This document shows, piece by piece, positions 54,607 through 63,549 of a stretch of DNA of 64,000 bases. Made by a program: the position numbers and the translations under genes. The first letter of the stretch is position 1. The number at the start of each line of letters is the position of its first letter. Under the pieces are notes generated by a model. It made no database searches and had not been told where the DNA came from. It saw nothing but the letters and a program-made list of their open reading frames with translations. The DNA is taken from positions 1 to 64,000 of the forward strand of contig CAYYPW010000006.1 of the NCBI GenBank assembly GCA_964473645.1, read 5' to 3'. This DNA is from HdN1 sp964473645. GTDB taxonomy: Bacteria; Pseudomonadota; Gammaproteobacteria; Pseudomonadales; Ketobacteraceae.

Positions 54607-55727
54607 TCAGTGTGGCATTCGCCAAGCATTTACGTGATATGCGGATCAGCTGTAATCGCCAGTTTCATGACGCTCGGCTACGATTTCCGCATCTGGATGC
54701 GGCGCAATTTGGCGCCTTTCTCGAATGTTGCGCTGATGAGCTGGTGAACCGCATCGAGCAACACAAACCTCAAGCAGCGCGCCAAGTAGCAATGGCGGCT
54801 TATCAGCATGGATTACAGCTGACGGGGTTGAATTGGTTGAATGGCCTTTCGCGTCCAGAGTCGCCGTTAACCCCAACATCAGAACCGTCTAGCCCAGCAC
54901 CCCAGAATCCCACAAGAATCGGTATACCCTTGCTCGCCACTACCTGGCAGCGTTATCTTCCTGATTTTATTTGCGCACATACGGATTACGCCAGCGATAT
55001 CATGGTCATGGTCGCGCATGCCTTGCATCAATTTTCACTCCACGAGCATAGCCAGCCGCTTCTCTGGTTACAACGCATGCACGATATCTTGCCCGACTGC
55101 GCGTCGTTCGCCGTCTGGAAACAGGCGGGCATGGTGCTGGCCTGGCAAACAGGGCTCGCACATTATCGAACATCTGCGCTTGCGATGGCTAACGCGCTAC
55201 CGGAACCTCTGGCGCTGCGCATCACAGGCGCAGTCACAACACAACGCTGGCCATGGGTGGCCGAACAATTCAAACGCAACCCCTGGTGGACGCCGGCACT
55301 AAGCAATCGACAAATACAGGAGTCACCCGTACAGGAACGCTGGCGCGTTGGCGCCTTTGCAGAATTTGGCGGTGCGTTTACCGAACCACCCAAAGTGGGT
55401 TTGCATGCTCACGACACACTAGACAGTAACGACACATGGTACATAAAAAGTGGCATCGATCATTGGCAATTGCATGCTAATGCCTACGGCGCCACCTTGC
55501 ATCGTCTGGGCACCGAAGAATCCAATGGAATAGTATTCAAGGCTCCGGCATCAACAACGACAAGCATCAGCGGCAACCATATTATTTATGACAATGCCCT
55601 GCACACGCTTGACGATGTTCAGAGCATCACCAGTTGGACATGCAATCAACATACATTGGCAGCATGCTCCGCTGATACTTTTGCAGTCATTATCCTGTCG
55701 CTGGCGCCGCCACAAGGGGATGGCTGA
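54603..55727 (+). CDS. Unknown protein between MoxR and VWA genes
   Basis: This protein of 374 aa is one I do not recognise. Residues 1-95 are helical. A Ser/Pro-rich linker follows (about 88-105), then a helical region with many Trp and His (for example FAVWKQAGMVLAWQTGLAHYR). The last 110 residues look beta-rich (DTWYIKSGIDHWQLHANA). No membrane segment or catalytic motif is clear. The place between a MoxR ATPase and a VWA protein recalls third components of predicted MoxR-VWA ternary systems, some of which carry beta-propeller-type domains. That link is inference. It overlaps both neighbours (4 nt and 1 nt). Confidence 0.75.
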   Translation: MISVAFAKHLRDMRISCNRQFHDARLRFPHLDAAQFGAFLECCADELVNRIEQHKPQAARQVAMAAYQHGLQLTGLNWLNGLSRPESPLTPTSEPSSPAPQNPTRIGIPLLATTWQRYLPDFICAHTDYASDIMVMVAHALHQFSLHEHSQPLLWLQRMHDILPDCASFAVWKQAGMVLAWQTGLAHYRTSALAMANALPEPLALRITGAVTTQRWPWVAEQFKRNPWWTPALSNRQIQESPVQERWRVGAFAEFGGAFTEPPKVGLHAHDTLDSNDTWYIKSGIDHWQLHANAYGATLHRLGTEESNGIVFKAPASTTTSISGNHIIYDNALHTLDDVQSITSWTCNQHTLAACSADTFAVIILSLAPPQGDG

Positions 55728-57589
55728 TGACCGTCACGTCCACTGCCGATCTCGCCACTACCTGGCAGGCCCAATGGGAAAACGCCCTCGCCGTCTGGAG
55801 TCGATTCACCCGCCTACGTCCCCCCGTTTTTTGTCACGATGCTGCCGAAGCCCGCAAACAAGGGCTTACCGACAGTTTTGCCATGATTCGTTTTCACGAT
55901 CAAACCATCGTGGTCAACCTGCCTGATATTGCACAGCGGGGGCTAAACGACTATGCGCTGGAAATTCTCGCGCACGAGATTGGTCATCATGTTCTGGTGC
56001 CGGGCAATTTGACCGAGCATGCGCGCATGATAGGGCGTATGCGTAAAGGTCTGCCCACCCTGGAGCGCCATGCCCCGATGATCGCCAATCTATATACGGA
56101 TTTGCTGATTAACGACCAATTGCAGCGCAGCGCCCAATTGCGCATGGAACAGGTCTTTCAACGCCTGCATCAGCCTAAAAACACGGATCGTTTGTGGGCA
56201 TTGTACATGCGCATTTATGAAATACTGTGGCAACGCACAACGGGTAGCCTGGGTGGCCGAAGTGACAACGATAGCATGGAAGGCGACGCCTGGCTGGGCG
56301 CCAAATTGATACGCGTATATGCGCGCGACTGGCAAGCAGGGGCCGGTGGATTTGCGGCGCTGATGCTGCCCTATCTGGTGAACAATGACGCGCTGGACAA
56401 TCACATTGCCCAGGCATTAATGGATACCCGCCACGCAGGCACCGATGAATTCCCGGGTGGGTTGGTGGCCCTGGACGATAGTGAATTGCAAGACGTGCTA
56501 CATCCCGCTCTCGACCCCTTGGTATCTGATAATGCAAAACCCGGCACCCATGAGCTGACAGGGGACGCATTAACCACCCCTGCCGAATCCACCACGCCTC
56601 TCCATTCCCGTGGACAGTGTCGGGAACCCTTTGAATATGGCGAAATTCTGCGTGCCAGTGGCATCGATTTGTCTGATCACGATATTGCGATCCGCTACTA
56701 CCGTGAACGTGCGCTTCCGCATTTGGTGAAGTATCCGCAGCGCAGCAAGCCGGACATGAGCGAGAGTGTGCCCGAAGGCACCTTTGTGTGGGAACCGGGT
56801 GAGGCTTTGGAGCAGATCGATTGGTTTCAGACGTTGATGCAAAGCCCGGTGGTGATTCCTGGCATTACCACGCAGCAGCGGGTGTGGGGTAATGAACCGT
56901 CGCCACAACGGCAGAGGCAACCGGTGGATCTCGATCTTTATGTCGATTGTTCAGGATCTATGCCTAATCCGCAGATTCATTCTTCCTACACCGCACTGGC
57001 GGGCGCAGTATTGTGTTTGTCAGCACTGCGCGCGGGCGCATCTGTGCAGGTCACGCTCTGGAGTGGTGCCCATGAATTCGTCACCACTGAGGGATTTATC
57101 CGCCACGAAGAAACTATTTTGCGGGTACTCACGGGGTATCTTGGTGGTGCCACCGCGTTTCCGATTCATCTGTTGCGCGATACATATTTAGATGCATCGA
57201 ATTTAGATGCATCGAGAAAGTTAAAGACAAAGCGAACCGAAAATATCAGCACGAAGTTGAAAGCGCGCAAGCGAGACACGCATATCGTGATTCTGTCGGA
57301 CGATGGCGTCACCACCCTGTTTGACCAGGATGAAAAAGGCAATAGCGGTTGGGATGTCTCCCGCGAGGCACTCGCACGCGCGGGCGCAGGGGGCACCATG
57401 GTGTTGAATCTGCCTTATGCCTTCGACGACCATAATGCCAAACACTATTGGCAATCGCACGCCGATGTCTTGAAACGCGCCCACGAAGAACACGGGTGGG
57501 CCATTCACAGCGTGGCGAATTGGGAGGACATGGTCGCGTTCGCGCAGGATTTCAGTCGTCGGCATTTTCAGTCCGTGGTGACTTTATGA
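55727..57589 (+). CDS. HEXXH metallopeptidase-like / VWA fusion protein
   Basis: This protein of 620 aa joins two domains. The N-terminal part (about 1-250) has the zinc-peptidase motif HEIGHH at 83-88 in a helix (EILAHEIGHHVL), with a possible third ligand region downstream. The C-terminal part (about 395-600) is a VWA domain with MIDAS residues DCSGS at 407-411, a Thr in GGATAF near 475 and D524 in ILSDDG. VWA domains of this sort work with MoxR ATPases. A 15-bp tandem duplication lies inside the VWA region. Whether the peptidase is active, or processes a partner, cannot be told here. Confidence 0.85.
   Translation: MTVTSTADLATTWQAQWENALAVWSRFTRLRPPVFCHDAAEARKQGLTDSFAMIRFHDQTIVVNLPDIAQRGLNDYALEILAHEIGHHVLVPGNLTEHARMIGRMRKGLPTLERHAPMIANLYTDLLINDQLQRSAQLRMEQVFQRLHQPKNTDRLWALYMRIYEILWQRTTGSLGGRSDNDSMEGDAWLGAKLIRVYARDWQAGAGGFAALMLPYLVNNDALDNHIAQALMDTRHAGTDEFPGGLVALDDSELQDVLHPALDPLVSDNAKPGTHELTGDALTTPAESTTPLHSRGQCREPFEYGEILRASGIDLSDHDIAIRYYRERALPHLVKYPQRSKPDMSESVPEGTFVWEPGEALEQIDWFQTLMQSPVVIPGITTQQRVWGNEPSPQRQRQPVDLDLYVDCSGSMPNPQIHSSYTALAGAVLCLSALRAGASVQVTLWSGAHEFVTTEGFIRHEETILRVLTGYLGGATAFPIHLLRDTYLDASNLDASRKLKTKRTENISTKLKARKRDTHIVILSDDGVTTLFDQDEKGNSGWDVSREALARAGAGGTMVLNLPYAFDDHNAKHYWQSHADVLKRAHEEHGWAIHSVANWEDMVAFAQDFSRRHFQSVVTL
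57187..57216 (+). repeat. 15-bp tandem duplication in the VWA gene
   Basis: The units tttagatgcatcgaa and tttagatgcatcgag differ at the last base. They encode LDASN and LDASR in a VWA surface loop. Confidence 0.9.
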
Positions 57590-58212
57590 ACCGTTCCGGC
57601 CCCGCGCTCGTTCGCCTGCAGCACCGATTGAGTGATACTCCCAAAGCCCTTTGGCATAACGACGGCAAGCAGGGGCAATGGCCACTCCCTGCCTTGGTGC
57701 ATGACCTGCTCTGGCACTACAAGTTAGACGTTAATGCTGACGATCTCGACCCTTTTCGTGGAAAGCGTGCCCATCACCCCTGGTACGGAACCAGCCAACT
57801 CATTGCGTGGCTATTGATGGATAACGCCTTCGATGCGCTTTTAGCCAATAGAAGCCATCTTGACGATAAAAGCCCTCTAGACAATCAAAACCATAGCGAT
57901 ACCAAAGCCAGAGTGCTGAGTACCTTAACTCTCACAGCCGAAGCATTGCATGCCGCGGGCCGCCTCTCGCAATATGTCGAAGACATTGATCGTCGCGAAG
58001 AATTCATACGCATGGTACTCGACAGCCTCGACCTGCGTCCCGAAGGCGAAACCCAGGCACAAGCGCAGGACAGGCTCACCAGCATCAGTTCGGCTGAACG
58101 CTTGAAACTCATAGCCGCGTCCCGCGCAGCAGAGGAACGCGCTAGGCAGGTGCGCGAAGCACTCGCCCGCAAAGCCGCAGAAGAAGCCGCCGACAAATGG
58201 ACGCGCGAATGA
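57586..58212 (+). CDS. Small helical protein, coiled-coil C-terminus
   Basis: This protein of 208 aa has no recognised catalytic motif. The N-terminal 95 residues contain several Trp-His segments (LLWHYKLDV, HHPWYGTSQLIAWLL). The C-terminal 70 residues form a charged helix rich in Ala, Glu and Arg (AAEERARQVREALARKAAEE), probably a coiled coil. It overlaps the VWA gene and the adenylating-enzyme gene by 4 nt each. It may be an adaptor of the MoxR/VWA complex; this is inferred from position only. Confidence 0.72.
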   Translation: MNRSGPALVRLQHRLSDTPKALWHNDGKQGQWPLPALVHDLLWHYKLDVNADDLDPFRGKRAHHPWYGTSQLIAWLLMDNAFDALLANRSHLDDKSPLDNQNHSDTKARVLSTLTLTAEALHAAGRLSQYVEDIDRREEFIRMVLDSLDLRPEGETQAQAQDRLTSISSAERLKLIAASRAAEERARQVREALARKAAEEAADKWTRE

Positions 58213-59603
58213 ACGCTAAGACGCAAGCAAGCGCGGAATCACCCAACACGCACGAAATCGATTGGGACAACGAGCGCCTGCCAGGCCTGAGCGCACACGG
58301 CCGACAACGCCTGCAATGGTTGGCAGAACACCCGCATGCCCCGCTTTTACGAAATCGTAGCGGCCATCGTCTCAACCAAGCCGATCAGCTGATATTGCAT
58401 GCGCTTGAGCAACAAGAACTCTGCCCCTGCCCGCCTGCACCACCGGACTGGCTACCGGATTTCATTCAGACCTGCGCTCGCATTGTTCCCTACTATCGAC
58501 AATATGTGCCGGCAACCCTTTCTGATATGACCGCATTTCGCAGCATTCCCACGATGGATCGTAGCGATTTGAGTCACGATATCACCCGCTTTGTCGCTGA
58601 TGATCTTTCCCTGGATCGCATGTTCAAATTCACCACCAGCGGCACCACCGGGCATAGTCTGACGGTACCAACTCACCCGTTAGTGGCAGCACAATATTCC
58701 ATTTTTCATCAGAAAGCCCTGCTGGCACACGGTATTGATCTCGCTGCCAGTCACAGTGAAGTTGCGGTCATGCTGGCAGGTTTTCAGCAACGCTGTTTCA
58801 CCTATATATCAGTCGTTCCCAACCTGAGCGAAAGGGCGTTGTTGAAACTCAATTTTCATCCTTCGGATTGGCGGCATCCTGACGATCGCGGTATTTTTAT
58901 CGATGCGATAAAACCTGCCCTGATCACCGGTGATCCCTTATCGTTGCATGAACTGGCACAACTCTCGTTCCAACACTCGCCCCTGGCGTTATTGTCTACG
59001 TCCATGGCACTCACCGACGGCCACAAACAACATCTCCAGCAGCGTTATGGCTGTCCTGTGATTGATATTTATTCCATGAACGAAGCTGGCCCCATCGCTG
59101 CCAGCGTTCCGCATCGTCGGGGTTTTCGCTTGTTGCAGTCGCGTTTGCTGGTCGAAATTCTTGACGCCCAGGGTAACGTGCTGCCTGAAGGTCAACGCGG
59201 TGAAATCACGCTGACGGGCGGATTCAACCCCTACTTACCGCTCGTGCGCTATCGCACCGGCGATCATGCCCAATTAATTCGCCAGGATGACGGCTATTGG
59301 TATCTCGAAGCGCTCGAAGGCCGTTTGCCCATACGCTATCGCACTCAGCAAGGCAATTGGATCAACAACATCGAAATCACCCATGCGCTGCAGCCGTTTC
59401 CGCTGCCGCAGTATATTTTTCATCAACACGCCAACGGGGCGGTAGTGCTCAAGGTGCGAGGAAACGTCACACATACCGACGAGATCATTCACGCGATTCG
59501 ATCCAGGCTCGGTTCGCAAATTCCTGTGCGTATCGAAGCGCAGCAAGCGTTTGCCGACAAAGTCATTCAATACACCAGTGAATTAGCCGGTGCCTCGCCC
59601 TGA
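58209..59603 (+). CDS. PaaK/CapK-like adenylate-forming enzyme
   Basis: This protein of 464 aa belongs to the ANL superfamily of the phenylacetate-CoA ligase/CapK branch. Core motifs are FTTSGTTGHS near 143-152 (phosphate loop), YSMNEAGPIA (A5-like) and LVRYRTGDHA (A7). The C-terminal lid starts near YLEALEGRLP and has a lysine in FADKVIQY as possible A10 residue. It should activate a carboxylic acid to an acyl-AMP; the acid and acceptor are unknown. No aromatic degradation or capsule genes are near. It is coupled to the helical protein and to pnuC. Confidence 0.85.
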   Translation: MNAKTQASAESPNTHEIDWDNERLPGLSAHGRQRLQWLAEHPHAPLLRNRSGHRLNQADQLILHALEQQELCPCPPAPPDWLPDFIQTCARIVPYYRQYVPATLSDMTAFRSIPTMDRSDLSHDITRFVADDLSLDRMFKFTTSGTTGHSLTVPTHPLVAAQYSIFHQKALLAHGIDLAASHSEVAVMLAGFQQRCFTYISVVPNLSERALLKLNFHPSDWRHPDDRGIFIDAIKPALITGDPLSLHELAQLSFQHSPLALLSTSMALTDGHKQHLQQRYGCPVIDIYSMNEAGPIAASVPHRRGFRLLQSRLLVEILDAQGNVLPEGQRGEITLTGGFNPYLPLVRYRTGDHAQLIRQDDGYWYLEALEGRLPIRYRTQQGNWINNIEITHALQPFPLPQYIFHQHANGAVVLKVRGNVTHTDEIIHAIRSRLGSQIPVRIEAQQAFADKVIQYTSELAGASP

Positions 59604-60160
59604 TGGCCAACAATGAAATCTTCGCCAATCTGTTTTATGCGATCAGCGTGGTTCTCGCGGCCCGCAACAGTGTGCACACCTGGTGGACGGGCATCATCGG
59701 CTGCGCCTTGTTTAGCTGGGTATTTTACGACGCCAAGCTGTATGCAGACGTTGCGTTAATGCAGTTCTATATCGGCACCAGTCTTTACGGCTGGTGGCAC
59801 TGGCTGCATGGCCACCAAGGCACGGCGTTGGCCATTGCACGCACGCCCCCTGTGTATTTACTGACGTTTGTATGCGCGGCTTTACTTGTAACGGGCGCTT
59901 ACGGTGGCCTATTGCATGCCCTTACAGATGCTTACGCACCCTTTATCGATTCAGCAATCCTGGCATTTAGTGTGCTTGCGCAACTCTTGCTGATGCAACG
60001 CCGGCTTGAAAACTGGTGGTGCTGGATTCTTGTCAACACACTCGCGGCGCCTCTCTACTACTCACGTGATCTGCACCTCACCGCCGCGCTTTACACGGTA
60101 TTCTGGTTCAATGCCTGGTGGGGCCTCTACCGCTGGCACAAAGCGCTCTCGACGCCATGA
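59603..60160 (+). CDS. pnuC: Nicotinamide riboside transporter PnuC
   Basis: This membrane protein of 185 aa has seven predicted membrane segments. Family motifs are ALMQFYIGTSLYGWWHW, in which Trp and Gln line the substrate site, and RRLENWWCWILVN near the C-terminus. PnuC lets nicotinamide riboside diffuse in, with trapping by phosphorylation. nadR follows with a 4-nt overlap, which supplies that kinase. The upstream gene overlaps by one base. Confidence 0.94.
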   Translation: MANNEIFANLFYAISVVLAARNSVHTWWTGIIGCALFSWVFYDAKLYADVALMQFYIGTSLYGWWHWLHGHQGTALAIARTPPVYLLTFVCAALLVTGAYGGLLHALTDAYAPFIDSAILAFSVLAQLLLMQRRLENWWCWILVNTLAAPLYYSRDLHLTAALYTVFWFNAWWGLYRWHKALSTP

Positions 60161-61212
60161 AACCCTATCGTTGCGGTATCGTTGTTGGCAAATTCGCACC
60201 GTTGCACAAAGGTCACGAATTCCTGATCAACACTGCGCTTGCGCAATGCGACAAAGTTGTCGTCGTAAGTTATTGCCAACCGGAATTCAGCGGTTGCGAT
60301 GCCGAAAGACGCTTGCATTGGCTACAGACGTTATTCCCACAGGTGATCAGCATCGTGGTGTCGCAAGCCACCCTCAACACCTGGGAAGCCAACCACACCT
60401 GGTCACTTTCCATGCCGGAAAATACCGCCGAGTATGACCTGCATCGCCAATTTACCCTGCAACTCTTGCACAAATACGCGTTGCCCCCCATTGATGCCGT
60501 GTTTTCGAGTGAAACATATGGCCAAGGCTTTGCCGATTTCCTGGCAGGCGCTTATACCCGCGCTCACCACTCCCCGCATCGGGTGAGCGCCGTAAATGTT
60601 GATCCCTATCGAGCAACATTCCCCATCAGTGGCTCACAGCTGAGAGCCGATATCCATGGTCAAAGACAGTGGTTATCCCCTGTGGTTTACGCCGATTTTG
60701 TCAAAACCGCCTGTTTTCTTGGCGGTGAATCCACGGGCAAAACCACGCTTGCACATTTGATGGCGCAGCGTCGTCAAACACAGTGGGTCGCCGAATACGG
60801 GCGCGAACGCTGGGTGGAAAATGGCGGGCATCTTACGTGGCAAGACTATATCGACATTGCCAACATCCATATCGAACAGGAGCAGCAAGCGCTCGGAATT
60901 TGCAACACCTGGCTATTCAGCGACACCAGCCCACTCACCACCCTGTTTTATTGCTTGCATCAGTTCAACGACGCACCGGCGAGCGTGTTGACGGCAGCAC
61001 GTCGGCAGTATGATCGGGTGTTTCTATGTCTACCTGATTTTGCTTTTGTGCAAGACAGTACTCGTCGCGACGACGCTTTTCGCCAGCTCCAACATGCCTG
61101 GTATACCGATCGTCTAAGGCAGTCAGGGATCAACGTGATTGAACTGGCGGGGTCAATCGATCAACGCATTGCGACAATCGAGTTTCATCTCGACCATCCG
61201 TTCACCCCATAA
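60157..61212 (+). CDS. nadR: NadR-like NMN adenylyltransferase/ribosylnicotinamide kinase
   Basis: This bifunctional enzyme of 351 aa turns nicotinamide riboside into NAD. The N-terminal nucleotidyltransferase has GKFAPLHKGHEFLI with the KGH motif and the later SGSQLRADI. The C-terminal kinase has Walker A GGESTGKTT near 190. There is no N-terminal helix-turn-helix, so unlike E. coli NadR it is not a repressor. It closes the seven-gene operon and is coupled to pnuC. Confidence 0.94.
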   Translation: MKPYRCGIVVGKFAPLHKGHEFLINTALAQCDKVVVVSYCQPEFSGCDAERRLHWLQTLFPQVISIVVSQATLNTWEANHTWSLSMPENTAEYDLHRQFTLQLLHKYALPPIDAVFSSETYGQGFADFLAGAYTRAHHSPHRVSAVNVDPYRATFPISGSQLRADIHGQRQWLSPVVYADFVKTACFLGGESTGKTTLAHLMAQRRQTQWVAEYGRERWVENGGHLTWQDYIDIANIHIEQEQQALGICNTWLFSDTSPLTTLFYCLHQFNDAPASVLTAARRQYDRVFLCLPDFAFVQDSTRRDDAFRQLQHAWYTDRLRQSGINVIELAGSIDQRIATIEFHLDHPFTP

Positions 61213-61370
61213 TCGAGGTCTGTTGCTGCAGACTAGTTGTCGATTTTTTAAACACAAGCCTTCCCGGCCGCACTATAAGTTGTTGTTTTAATACACAACA
61301 CACGCCAGGCATGGTTATTGCTTAACCAACTGCGCGCAATCCTCAAGCAGTTCTAAAAGGAAATAATGAA

Positions 61371-61994
61371 ATGAAAAGCGTCTTTAAAGCTCTGGCACTC
61401 ACCTCCGCCTTGTTAGCGTCTACCTCAGCCATGGCTCTGCCCTACTACGAATCCTACGAAGGGTTCCGTTATGTTGCAGAAGGCAAAAGCTATAACTTTG
61501 GTTTTGACATGTGGTACGACAATGACCTCGGCGGCGTCACCACTAATTCTGGCTTGACGTTGACCAATGATGCCGAAGGCGCCTTCGGTACATGGACGTC
61601 GGCAGTTCTTACAGTGGGTCTCTACTCGGCAGATTTCATGCCTGAGCAAACCCGCGTAACCCTTACCGCTTGGAGCGAAACCGAGCAAGCTGGCACTCCT
61701 GTTACTTTGGGCACAATCAACTGGAATGGCGATTGGAGCGACATCAATCAGTCATTCGAATTTGTCTTCAGCCAGTCGCAACTGGATCAGCTCGCCACCT
61801 GGGGCTGGGGCAATATTCGCATTGGCGCAACCGCGGCTTTCGACGGTATCACCAATGACTTCGGTATCAACAGCGTCGGCCTTCTGGTCAACACCGCTGA
61901 TGGCGCCGCAGTCCCTGAACCCGCCTCTATCGCACTGCTCGGCATGGGCCTGGTCGGCTTGGGCTTTGCCCGTCGCCGTAGCCAGAAAGCGTAA
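61371..61994 (+). CDS. PEP-CTERM exported protein
   Basis: This protein of 207 aa has a signal peptide ending near STSAMA and a PEP-CTERM sorting tail: VPEPASIALLGMGLVGLG, then ARRRSQ. Such tails are cut by exosortase and go with exopolysaccharide or surface secretion. The body is beta-rich and acidic with many aromatic residues (YESYEGFRYV). The ribosome site is aagga. No exosortase is in the window. A terminator follows it. Confidence 0.9.
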   Translation: MKSVFKALALTSALLASTSAMALPYYESYEGFRYVAEGKSYNFGFDMWYDNDLGGVTTNSGLTLTNDAEGAFGTWTSAVLTVGLYSADFMPEQTRVTLTAWSETEQAGTPVTLGTINWNGDWSDINQSFEFVFSQSQLDQLATWGWGNIRIGATAAFDGITNDFGINSVGLLVNTADGAAVPEPASIALLGMGLVGLGFARRRSQKA

Positions 61995-62035
61995 TCAGAG
62001 TTAGACATCTCTGACTCTGTGAGGATTGTGCAAAG

Positions 62036-62070
62036 AAACCGCCAGCGCCATGCAGGTACTGGCGGTTTTT
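62036..62070 (+). terminator. Rho-independent terminator after the PEP-CTERM gene
   Basis: The arms aaaccgccag and ctggcggttt (62036-62045 and 62059-62068) enclose a 13-nt loop and end in a T-run. It lies 42 nt past the stop. Confidence 0.85.
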
Positions 62071-62085
62071 CATTGTTGGCGTAGA

Positions 62086-62094
62086 TGCTAGAAT
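62086..62094 (+). promoter_or_regulatory. Extended -10 of rsuA
   Basis: TGCTAGAAT lies 40 nt upstream of the rsuA start, directly after the preceding terminator. No clear -35 is visible. Confidence 0.45.
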
Positions 62095-62133
62095 CGCCAA
62101 CCTCAATCTCCAAGCCTAAAATATCCCACCCCG

Positions 62134-62823
62134 ATGCGTCTCGATCGCCTTCTCAGTCGCCACCTTCACACTGGCCGTCGCCGTGCGCTACAACAACTGG
62201 CTGAGCGGCGTGTTCGCGTGAACGGAGAAATCGTTACCGACGGCTGCACCTTCATCAATGCGTTTTCAACCGTCGAATTGGATGGATTAACCCTTCAATC
62301 GCGCGCGCCCCACTACCTCATGTTGCACAAACCCCCAGGCTGCGCCAGCGCCACCCAGGATGCGCAACATCCTACTGTGCTCGACTTGATCAACGAACCC
62401 TTCAAACACGAGCTGCACATCGCCGGGCGACTCGATTTCAATACCTCAGGCTTGATGTTATTGACCAACGACGGCCAATGGTCGCGTCGCATTACCGAAC
62501 CCCGCGAGCAAAAAGACAAGGTCTACCTGGTCGACACCGAAGATCCCATACATCCAGAGACACAAGCCGTCTTTGAAGAAGGGCTCTATTTTCGTTTTGA
62601 AAATCTAACTACCAAACCAGCCCGGCTTGAGATTTTGGGCCCCACTCGCGCGCGACTGACCCTGCGGGAAGGCCGTTATCATCAGGTCAAGCGGATGTTT
62701 GGCTATTTCAATAACAAGGTCGTGAAATTGCACCGGGAAAAAATGGGGGCGATACACCTGGATGCAACGCTACAACCGGGGCAATACCGCACATTGACCG
62801 ACGAGGAAATCGCCAGCGTCTGA
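62134..62823 (+). CDS. rsuA: Ribosomal small subunit pseudouridine synthase RsuA family
   Basis: This protein of 229 aa has an N-terminal S4 domain (MRLDRLLSRHL to about 60) and a pseudouridine synthase domain. The catalytic aspartate is in AGRLDFNTSGLMLLTNDG. A C-terminal EGRYHQVKRMFGYFNNKVVKL stretch is family-typical. RsuA makes pseudouridine 516 in 16S rRNA; a related RluB/E/F activity is possible but less likely from the KPPGC form. Confidence 0.93.
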   Translation: MRLDRLLSRHLHTGRRRALQQLAERRVRVNGEIVTDGCTFINAFSTVELDGLTLQSRAPHYLMLHKPPGCASATQDAQHPTVLDLINEPFKHELHIAGRLDFNTSGLMLLTNDGQWSRRITEPREQKDKVYLVDTEDPIHPETQAVFEEGLYFRFENLTTKPARLEILGPTRARLTLREGRYHQVKRMFGYFNNKVVKLHREKMGAIHLDATLQPGQYRTLTDEEIASV

Positions 62824-62874
62824 CGTCCAGATAACGAAAATCAGACGCGGTTTAGAGCAGTTCTGCAGAGGGAC

Positions 62875-63444
62875 TCAGGCTTTCGGCAAGGTAACGCCAC
62901 GCTGACCCTGATACTTGCCACCGCGATCGCGGTAGGACACTTCACACACTTCATCGGATTCGAAGAACAGCATTTGTGCGACGCCTTCATTGGCGTAGAT
63001 CTTGGCGGGCAAGGTGGTGGTGTTCGAGAATTCTAGCGTCACATGGCCTTCCCACTCGGGTTCGAGCGGGGTGACATTGACGATGATACCGCAGCGAGCA
63101 TAGGTCGATTTGCCCAGGCAAATGGTCAATACGTTTCGCGGAATGCGAAAATATTCCACAGTACGTGCCAATGCAAACGAATTTGGGGGAATGATGCAGA
63201 TGTCACCGGTGACATCGACAAAACTGGCCTCATCGAAATTTTTGGGGTCCACCGTGGCCGAATGCACATTGGTGAAAATCTTGAATTCCGAGGCACACCG
63301 TACGTCATAACCATAGCTTGAGGTGCCATACGAGATGACCTTGCCACCATTGGCCGCAGTGCGCACCTGTCCAGGCTCAAAAGGTTCGATCATGCCGTGT
63401 TGCTCGGCCATTCTGCGTATCCAGCGGTCAGACTTAATCGACAT
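62875..63444 (-). CDS. dcd: dCTP deaminase
   Basis: This enzyme of 189 aa converts dCTP to dUTP. The fold is the trimeric dUTPase/dCTP deaminase type; the catalytic Glu is E138 in GHVTLEFSN and the nucleotide loop GKSTYARCGI. The length is close to the E. coli enzyme. It follows mrp/apbC on the same strand, an arrangement common in gammaproteobacteria, with a 130-bp gap. Confidence 0.96.
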   Translation of the reverse strand: MSIKSDRWIRRMAEQHGMIEPFEPGQVRTAANGGKVISYGTSSYGYDVRCASEFKIFTNVHSATVDPKNFDEASFVDVTGDICIIPPNSFALARTVEYFRIPRNVLTICLGKSTYARCGIIVNVTPLEPEWEGHVTLEFSNTTTLPAKIYANEGVAQMLFFESDEVCEVSYRDRGGKYQGQRGVTLPKA

Positions 63445-63549
63445 TTACTCAACCCCAATCATTACTCAATCATTTACTCCGCCGCGGCCTCGGCGGAGCA
63501 TCAAAGCCGCGATCATACATGGCCGCCATCAAAAAGCCAAAAGGCTCTA

